From Undaria pinnatifida (taxonomy: Eukaryota; Sar; Phaeophyceae; Laminariales; Alariaceae): a stretch of DNA of 64,000 nt. The notes under the pieces are model-generated. The model was given only the letters and a program-made list of their open reading frames with translations. It ran no database searches and was not told where the DNA came from. Below, in pieces: positions 57,186 through 64,000 of this stretch (positions are counted from its first letter, which is position 1; every line of letters starts with the position of its first letter). The stretch lies in NCBI GenBank assembly GCA_012845835.1, contig JABAKD010000017.1, positions 4,648,867 to 4,712,866 on the forward strand. Direction: 5' to 3'. The position numbers were made by a program, and so were the translations under genes.

Positions 57186-57425
57186 GAGTTGTTCTACGGT
57201 AGCCCCCCCCCAGATTTTCTTTAACAAAGTCGCCGGTGTTGAAATCAGCTCCCGGTCGTATCTCCTCATACGCGGTGCCCCTTGCCAGCCCGATGTCATC
57301 GTTTGATAGTCTCTTCCAAAAAAGCGAGATATTTGAAGAAATTTTCATTATGGCATCCTTCCTCGTGTCTAGCAGCCATGAAACGTTCGTTAAAGAAACT
57401 TAATCGTTCCGGGGGATAGAATCAG
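57186..57425 (+). mobile_element. Alpha-type MITE copy
   Basis: Left GTTCTACGGTAGCCCCCCCC, right end GGGGGATAGAATCAGTGAGC. Inner blocks AAGTCGCCGGTGTTGAAATC, GTCGTATCTCCTCATACGCG, TAGCAGCCATGAAACGTTCG match 44747-45006. Confidence 0.75.
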
Positions 57426-57829
57426 TGAGCGGCGCAGGTGTTTTGTGCAGTTTCGGTCTCATGCGATCAATTCACAGGTTTACAGGGTTCAGATCTTCAA
57501 TTTTTCAAACTTTTCGTGCTTTCAAGTGATCGATCTACCGAAAAAATCCTTTCGAGCCCTCGCTCGTGTGATCGATCTCCTCCCTTCGAACTTCCTGCAA
57601 CTCCGGTTGGTTTACATCCCATATGTATGGGAGAAGTTTTCCTGCTCGCCGTGACAGATCTTCCTTTCTCGTGTACGGTAGTGGCAACGGGAGTACTGCG
57701 GCAGTACCGGTATCGTAGTGTGCTGCGACGAAAATGCAAGGACTACTATATTGCTCTAGACTATATGTCAACGGCCCTTGCATTGTCGTCCGTAGCCAAT
57801 GGCTGGTAGCGCTTTCATGATATGAAATG

Positions 57830-58130
57830 CACAGACTCCCTTCACCGGTCATACGACTAAACGAGTTGCGCAATATACACTTGGGCCTTCCACAGCCGGC
57901 AGACTTTCTTTCACTCAAAAACGGGTTTGGTAGTTTCCGTGTGGAGATTGGCCAAAGTATCCCTGTTGATCCTGTTCCAAGCTATTGCCAAATGGAGTGG
58001 CCGACCTTTATACTTCATGAGGACATGCACCCAGTAATACGCGCGATCGGAGTGTCGCCCACAGATTGCAAATATGAGTTTCGACGAAATCTTCGAGCTC
58101 ACAGAATCCAGAGTGTGTCTTATTTTTTAA
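57830..58130 (+). CDS. MSFDKIF-type copy with full upstream block
   Basis: ATG at 58074 encodes MSFDEIFELTESRVCLIF, then TAA. Upstream it retains, in order, the CGGTCATACGACT, AAACGGGTTTGGTAGTTTCC, GTTGATCCTGTTCCAAGC and AATACGCGCGATCGGAGTGT blocks. It lies far from the poly-C district, so the whole module is dispersed. Confidence 0.45.
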
Positions 58131-58139
58131 CAACTACGT

Positions 58140-58830
58140 TTACATGAAACACACGATGTATCATATTTGGGGTTTCATACCCTGGCACGCTGTCCACGGC
58201 AGAAACTTCTGCTGCAGCCCCTAGCACTGGATTACTTTACCCATATGCTGCGGTTAGTGTAAAACGACCTCTAGCCTGTCAAATACGAAACTCGGCCTGT
58301 GAGTGAGAGTAGTATATGCCTCAAGGTTGTTCGCCAGCATTTCCCCTTGAACCAACACTGCGTGTCAGCTTTACGTACTACGCGCCGTGATCCACATAAT
58401 TCACTGTGTGATACCGTGTCCATGCATTTGTTTTCATGATTGTAGTTCGTTCAAGCCCCTTACTGTAGACCATAGGACAAGCCCAAGGACGACGCGTCTG
58501 CATAAACGTTTTCAATAGTACTGCCATAGAGCATACTGTGGTCATTATTTTTGTCATTTCGACTGCAGGTAACGGATCGCGTGGTTGGTCGTTGAAATCT
58601 ATTGTTTACTCTAGTCTAGCTAAAGCGAGACACAATGAGGCGGGAAAACACGCCTCGGGCGAGGGCCATTTTGAGTATCATAAACAACAGCTGGGCTACG
58701 ACATAAGCAAGGGTTAGCCGCTCTGGTAAGTCCCGTCGCGGTGGGGAATGTCGTCGGAATCGACAATCGGCAGGCCAGGCCCACCATGGCAACGTGCCCA
58801 TCGACCGACACTATACGGCTTGTATGGAAC
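58140..58830. other. Unassigned sequence
   Basis: No gene, tandem repeat or mobile-element end that I can support. Confidence 0.5.
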
Positions 58831-58831
58831 G

Positions 58832-59085
58832 TGGTACGGTATAAAGGGGTAACTTTATATACCCTTGTATTGCAGTGGCGTGGGGTCATTTGCGCGAGTT
58901 ACTCCCCTGCCCTTTTGCGGTCGTGAGGTTTCTTGTTGTTGACATTTAGAGGTATGATTATTATAAGCAATACTCAGACATGTCGTGTCGAACAGGCCGC
59001 CAAAAAGGTTTTTGTCAGTGAACTCTTGGGAGTAACTCAAATCCGGTTGCGGAAATGGGAGTACCCGCCCGACCGCAGCTTTGGT
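58832..59085 (+). mobile_element. Beta-type MITE copy (diverged)
   Basis: Left GGTACGGTATAAAGGGG, internal GGGGTCATTTGCGCGAGTTACTCCCCTG, GAGGTTTCTTGTTG and GGGAGTAACTCAAATCCGG, right CCCGCCCGACCGCAGC. Ends are approximate. Confidence 0.55.
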
Positions 59086-59347
59086 TGATGGACGGGTTGT
59101 GACGGACGTGTGATATGATGCAGCCTCCACAGCTCAACGTTTTCAACAAGGACGAGAAGGCCGAGGGCTCCAATATATAACAATGTGCATGTGTACGGAA
59201 GGTGCTCGAGTGGGTGGTATTAGCCTACAGGTACCCAAGCATCGTACCCGCCGGGCCACTTCAACGTTAGACACTGCCCTACTGCTGTATTCATGTATTC
59301 TTAAACACTCAACTGTGAGCTGGATATATCACACACAGCTTGCGAAG

Positions 59348-59488
59348 ATGAGTTTCGACGAAATCATTGATCTCACAGCTGGAGTGTATTTTAATTTTTA
59401 TAATATAGTTAGGGTCAATACCCATCTTAGAAATGTTCGTGATATTTGGTACGCCGTCGATGAAGCCATGATGCCCAATAAAATATGA
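59348..59488 (+). CDS. Longest MSFDKIF-type micro-ORF (46 aa)
   Basis: ATG at 59348 encodes MSFDEIIDLTAGVYFNFYNI, then VRVNTHLRNVRDIWYAVDEA and a short tail to TGA. The start context (ACACAGCTTGCGAAG) matches the other copies, but the CGCGCGATCGGAG box is replaced (AGCTGGATATATCACACACAG). If any copy is functional this is the best candidate. Product unknown; it may be the first exon of a longer gene. Confidence 0.45.
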   Translation: MSFDEIIDLTAGVYFNFYNIVRVNTHLRNVRDIWYAVDEAMMPNKI

Positions 59489-59489
59489 A

Positions 59490-61110
59490 CCATACAATGC
59501 ATAAATCATTAGGGGAGACAGGGCCATACGTAGCAGGAGAATAGCTTTAGCCTCAGAGAAGAGCTCGTGAAGCCGTCCAATAGCAAAGCCCTGCAAAACT
59601 TGACACTGCACTTAAAGACAACATGTACTTCCCCTCATGTGTATAGAATATATCGCATCGTTTCTATCTGGCTGTCTAAGCATTAAAGTTTACCTTTGGG
59701 GAATACGATGGGGCCGACGTAACCTCTCTTCCCTGTTTCGTGTATGTTGTTGGCATGCGCAGTCTGTGTTAGCTTCGCCTGTATACGTTTCGCCGATGCC
59801 ACGTATCACCACTTCAACGTTTTGAAGATGGCACAACTTCCTGAAGGCGATATACCAAGACTAACTCTCATCCAAGATGGCCATCGGAAAAAAAAGAAAA
59901 GTACAACAGAAACGGCTCCTCCAGCGAAGCCTGGTTAAGGGCCCAGAAGGCCGTCGATCTTTTCATCGTGGCCCGATGAGTTCGATGTCGCCAAGCGAGC
60001 ACTCTGTGGGGATTTAAAGCGTGGTCGCCGCAGATACAGCCGGCGGATGCTGCTCCAGCCAAGCACAGCGGAGCCCTACCGATTTCGATGCACTCGAGAG
60101 GCGTCGGGTAGCCTACCCATGCTTGTCGGGAGATATACGCTAGCTGTGCGTCGTAAGAAAATTTGTACGTTCATGTGCTCCAGTATTTTGTCGAGCAAGC
60201 AGGCGATATGTAGGTCCTCGTACGGCTGTGAAGCGGAAGAGCGAGCAGTGCCGTGAACGCGCAACTTCCCCACCCATACGACGACCATGCCACGCTTGGA
60301 CCCGACACATGATTCCATGGCAGGGTATCCTCAACAATTTTTTGCCATGATGCTTAGGGCTACGTGAGAATTGACGTACAGGACCAATCCCAGACCTATG
60401 TCTACGATCGAGGTCAAAAATCTATATTATGTGGCGGGAAACCGACCAAACATCGGTCGATAAACAGTCGCCCACGAAAGGTAAGGCTTACAACAATCTG
60501 GATGTATCAGGTACGGTGGAGCTACGGGATGTTTGACACAACTGGCGGCAACATTCCCGGAAACGGGGAACGGTTGAATGGTGGATAATCCTGAACATGA
60601 CATTGTATTGCAGACCGTCTGCCTAGAACACGACTTTTGGAGGAAAAGCCAGCACTCGAGCTACTAATAGATACACAGTTGTGACGACCAGATTAAATGG
60701 CCACGGAGTATCAGCAATACAGTGCGTACTTGAACACGAAAGCAGGTGCATACACCAAATTTAAGTAGAACACTACTTGACCGGGTAAATTTGTTTCTGT
60801 TGTACCATAGTGTACATCCTGCAGTCTAACCGGTAGACGCAGTTTTCACAACCAAAACCAAACTTTCGTCCGATATGAAAGTAACAAATTTGGAAATATG
60901 AACATGATACTATTCAACAAATAATTTGTGTTCTTGCAGCCTTTCCTTTCCGATCTTCTTCTTGCATCACATTCTCCAGAACATCCATAGTATCTGTCGT
61001 TTGTTTTCCTTTGCTTTCATTTTTCTTATTGTGAATTTCTTGATTTTGTTCTCGTATTTTTTTTGTCTCCGATTTATGTGGTCTGCCTCAATTTATTGTG
61101 TTCTGGTACT
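59490..61110. other. Unassigned sequence
   Basis: A stretch at about 59880-60256 (plus) contains coding-like pieces in two frames (EAWLRAQKAVDLFIVAR, then FDVAKRALCGDLKRGRRRYS) and may be a frame-shifted relic of unknown type. The rest shows nothing supportable. Confidence 0.35.
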
Positions 61111-61121
61111 CGGTGGCTTGT

Positions 61122-61350
61122 GCTACGATAGAGGCATGCCTTTGCTTTCGCTGAATTTGTTTTATAAATACCGAGGCTCCTTAACCCTAGAACCATCGGA
61201 AAAAGACCATCTTGTGATTTATGAAGACGACTCTCGTTGTATACCTAGGCCATGGGATTTTTCATCCGGTTTCATTGCAGTAATTTAATCCTGTGTTCAA
61301 ATCCGTTTCTAGGAGAGGTATTATGCTCCCAAATGCCGTAGCACACACAC
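61122..61350 (-). mobile_element. Delta-type MITE copy (inverted)
   Basis: Left GTGCTACGATAGAGGCATGC, right end inverted GTGCTACGGCATTTGGGAGC. Internal GACTCTCGTTGTATACCTAG and ATGGGATTTTTCATCCGG are the reverse of the ATCACGC/GATGAAA blocks of other delta copies. Confidence 0.65.
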
Positions 61351-62620
61351 ATATATATATATATCCCAGCACACGTTGTGCGTTAGACGTTTACTTGCTT
61401 TACCTTTCACAAACTGCTACTGTTTAGTTTACCCTGTTTAACAGTCTGTGACCGCAGAACTTGTATCTCTCCAGGATGAACAATCGCCGCGGGCTCTGAC
61501 TGTACCGATGTCGCTGGGTAGAAAATAACGGTCTAATGTGGAGGCAAGACATACATACAGGTGCTTGCGCCGACAGTTCGATTGCGCCTGCCAGCAAACG
61601 GTACTGCAATTCCACGAGCGGGGACCATTAGGACGCCAACTCACGTGAAAATGAACGCACATGCACAAGGGTGGTTCGGTCAAACACCTGCCACAACGTA
61701 TTGTCAACAACGTCGATGAGGGTAAACCTCCTTGAGGTATAGGTAGACAACGAGAATAGGAGTACAATTACACGAGAACAAGAATATACCTTGATGATTC
61801 TAACGCCCGCGGGCGCATCTCGGCTACCGCGCGCGAGGATCCCGTGAAGACGCCTCAGGAAGAAGTCTGCACCATAGTGATAAAGCACGCACCCACCCAC
61901 CTTTCGGCCGCGAATGTATCCTTGAGACAAAAGTCTACAGCTACAGGTTATGTCAGCTCCATTCTTCCAGTAGAGTACAACGAGTAACACGTCACAGTAG
62001 TGTTCCCAACAGCTTGACACAGAAAAGACAGCGTGGTTAGCCCAGGCAATATGTGTGGGCTGACCATGCTGTACCGATGAACTGGCTTCAAGGATGTTGG
62101 TGAATGTACACGTAGCTTCCAGATAAAGATAAATTGCCCAACTCGACGTGGAAGATTCCGGAATGAAGGGTAGTTGAACATGGAGTGTGTCTTGTCGGTT
62201 CGCTCTGCAAACACGAACACTCTCGTCATGCCACCGACTGATCTCACTAGCTTGCCTCGTCGGTTACAGTTGTACGCTTATATCCCTGGATGTTGCAAGT
62301 CGGGTTGGCGTTTGAACGTTCTCTTGCATAGAATGATTGATCGCCTGCTGAAAAAATGGCCATTTTGGTCTTGGTTGCGACGAAAAAGAACACGGAATCT
62401 GGCGATATGACAGTGCCAATACAGCCTACAAGAGCATCGGACATCAAATGCGTCGTGCTGACCAAACCGTGTATTAAATGTGTCGCCACATTGTCTCTTT
62501 ATACCCGCAACGGGCGTGCCACGAAGCTGCTCTTCAGTGCACCCCTCTCTGACGGGCGCCACTGTCGAGATATTAAGATCGACCACTTTTGGGCTACACC
62601 ATTGTCTGAATGGTCACCCG
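61350..62620. other. Unassigned sequence
   Basis: A short (TA)n run lies at about 61352-61363. Overlapping open frames on both strands at 61424-62650 lack motifs. No gene called. Confidence 0.4.
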
Positions 62621-62621
62621 C

Positions 62622-62945
62622 TACGGTGTACAGTGCACCACTTTCTTTCTGAAGGGTTTTCTCAGTCAAGGAGCTTGAGATCGCACCAAAAACCGATAGA
62701 GAGAGAACTAAAACTGCTAGCAGATGAAAGTTTCCACTACTACCTAGGTACAAAAAGGAAAATCGTGGGAAAAAAATGACCTATTTTTCAGGCGATATCG
62801 CTTAACCCCTTTAGAGCCCCCAATCCCCTCTCTATACTAAATCCAAGTAATTTTGTCCCCCAAACGGGTTTCCAGTGGTGAAGGGGTTAAGGATCCCCGT
62901 CACTCAGAAACCATTTCAGACGAAAAGTGATATCTCTATGGTCAG
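62622..62945 (+). mobile_element. Delta-type MITE, long form
   Basis: Left CTACGGTGTACAGTGCACCA, right AAAAGTGATATCTCTATGGT. Carries the extra centre (CCTTTAGAGCCCCCAATCCC, CTATACTAAATCCAAGTAAT, CAAACGGGTTTCCAGTGGTG) shared with 30885-31227. A further delta-like fragment follows at about 63290-63360. Confidence 0.7.
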
Positions 62946-62967
62946 AAGGATATTGAATTTTGCTATT

Positions 62968-63145
62968 GGACCACGGCTAGGGGAGGGGGTGTCACGTTTG
63001 GGAGCCTTCTTCGCTGTCACTCGGGGTCAGTCGGGCGAGTGGTCCCCTTGTTCCTTTGCAACCTTGACCGTTTTGCGCTGAGTAAAAAAATGCGAGATAC
63101 GCATCCGTATTGGAATGGTAAGCTACAAACGCCAAGATGACAACG
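62968..63145 (+). mobile_element. Beta-type MITE fragment
   Basis: Left CCACGGCTAGGGGAGGGGGTGTCAC, then CACTCGGGGTCAGTCGGGCGAGTGGTCCCCTTGTTCCTTTGC and ATTGGAATGGTAAGCTAC. The right end was not found. Confidence 0.5.
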
Positions 63146-63651
63146 AAAAGTCGAGATAGTAATTGCCTTAGAGGTGCATTATTTCTTTTTCCTGCCGCTC
63201 CGCACTACAGGTCTATACCACAAACTTAAAACCGGACGCGCAATCCAATGAAAAAACCCGTGGCGCCCGGGCATACACCAAAAAAAGGTGCAAAAACAAA
63301 ATGGTCTATTTCTGACGATTGTGGGTTAAAGGATTCTCGTTATCCAGAGTATACTTCACGCTGGAAGCGCAATCGGATGGACAAAAACCCGTGGTCCAGG
63401 ATTACAGTTTTTTTCACGAAGGAAGTGAATGGACGATTCGACCGTTTTGGGTCAATCAGCCTCGTCCACCCAGAAAACGGTTCGAAAAAATATATCTGCT
63501 TCTAGATCGTGTAGCACGCGTCTCAATTAGCCGGAGACGCATTGAATCACTCGTGCGGGAGGTGAACACCTAGTACTAGTACCAATGCCCCCCCGCCCCC
63601 TCTTACCGAAACACCGGTCATTATGACAGGACACTATTAACATATTGAGTC

Positions 63652-63921
63652 ATCCCATGGTAGGAGTTGCAGTTGTTAGATTAACTAATATTGTACCTGT
63701 CCGGTCGAGCTGCTCAAAGAGAGGAACTATAGGTTAGCCATCGATCAAGTCATTTCACCAGTACATATTAGGTTTTTGGACTACAGGGCACAGCAGCTTG
63801 GCCGGGTTGTGATGACGAATGCCTTCGAAGCCGTGTGGCATCGGGTGAGATATTGAGCTAGCTTTTCGTGTTAGGAGCTCAGGGACTGATGCTACAACTC
63901 CTACGGTTACCGTGGGATATC
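63652..63921 (+). mobile_element. Gamma-type MITE copy
   Basis: Left TCATCCCATGGTAGGAGTTGCAG, right end inverted ATCCCACGGTAACCGTAGGAGTTG. Internal ATCAAGTCATTTCACCAG, GACGAATGCCTTCGAAGCC, GTGAGATATTGAGCTAGC match the other gamma copies. Confidence 0.75.
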
Positions 63922-64000
63922 TTCGAGAGAGGCAGTTGGTTTTGTGATCGGGTCGCACTTAAGGTTTGCTCAAAATCGGTTTTGGGGGAGTAATGGCAGA

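Noticed and set aside
59881..60256. Possible nuclear-localisation-like KKRKV in a short plus-strand frame
   Set aside because: The frame stops after 46 residues and coding-like character then appears in other frames; too weak to call a gene.
1..64000. CRISPR arrays, rRNA, tRNA and bacterial-type operons
   Set aside because: The tandem repeats are too long, diverged or intronic for CRISPR; no rRNA or tRNA sequence was recognised by eye, though tRNA genes could be missed without a covariance search.

Overview
This window is nuclear DNA of a eukaryote with long introns. It has GT-AG introns of about 0.3 to 3 kb, coding exons of about 220 bp separated by kilobases, many short inverted-repeat elements and long simple-sequence tracts. 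There are no bacterial-style operons, no rRNA and no tRNA that I can see. Composition, intron size and repeat load fit a protist or alga (a brown alga or other stramenopile is possible), but nothing in the sequence proves the lineage.

Left half (about 1.2-35.0 kb, minus strand): one very large gene, or a tightly related exon cluster, for a secreted cysteine-rich repeat protein. It opens at 35032 with a signal-peptide exon. Then follow 22 homologous cassette exons, numbered here M22 (N-terminal side, 32.4 kb) down to M1 (1.2 kb). Nearly all are exactly 219 nt, in phase 1-1. Each encodes 73 residues made of two copies of one half-module, C-x4-C-x14-C-x4-[W or C]-x4-C-C. The cassettes fall into types A, B, C and D plus divergent N-terminal forms. 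Between 6.6 and 17.8 kb a block of B(-B)-A exons has been amplified as near-identical 2.59-kb units. The introns carry conserved flanks on both sides of the exons, tandem duplications and several miniature elements. The 3' end of the gene lies below 1175 or off the window.

Middle (35-50.5 kb): upstream of the signal exon lies a decayed tandem array of about nine copies of a roughly 450-bp unit (35.9-40.2 kb). Next come two small coding-like stretches of unknown function on the minus strand (40.2-40.7 and 42.37-42.51 kb), three TAC trinucleotide blocks (41.4-43.45 kb), and a poly-C/poly-G repeat district (43.5-49.4 kb). That district is built from a dispersed repeat whose copies share a short ORF beginning MSFDKIFDLTAGVYF.

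Right part (50.5-64 kb): a probable non-autonomous LTR retrotransposon in minus orientation (about 50.96-56.04 kb) with a broken gag-like region, a MITE nested in one LTR and a TA-flanked miniature element nested inside. Beyond it are further copies of the dispersed repeats and no convincing gene.

At least four MITE-like families share CTACGRTAG-type termini. Three insertions can be placed exactly because an uninterrupted homologous sequence is also present in the window, and each shows a 5-bp target duplication.
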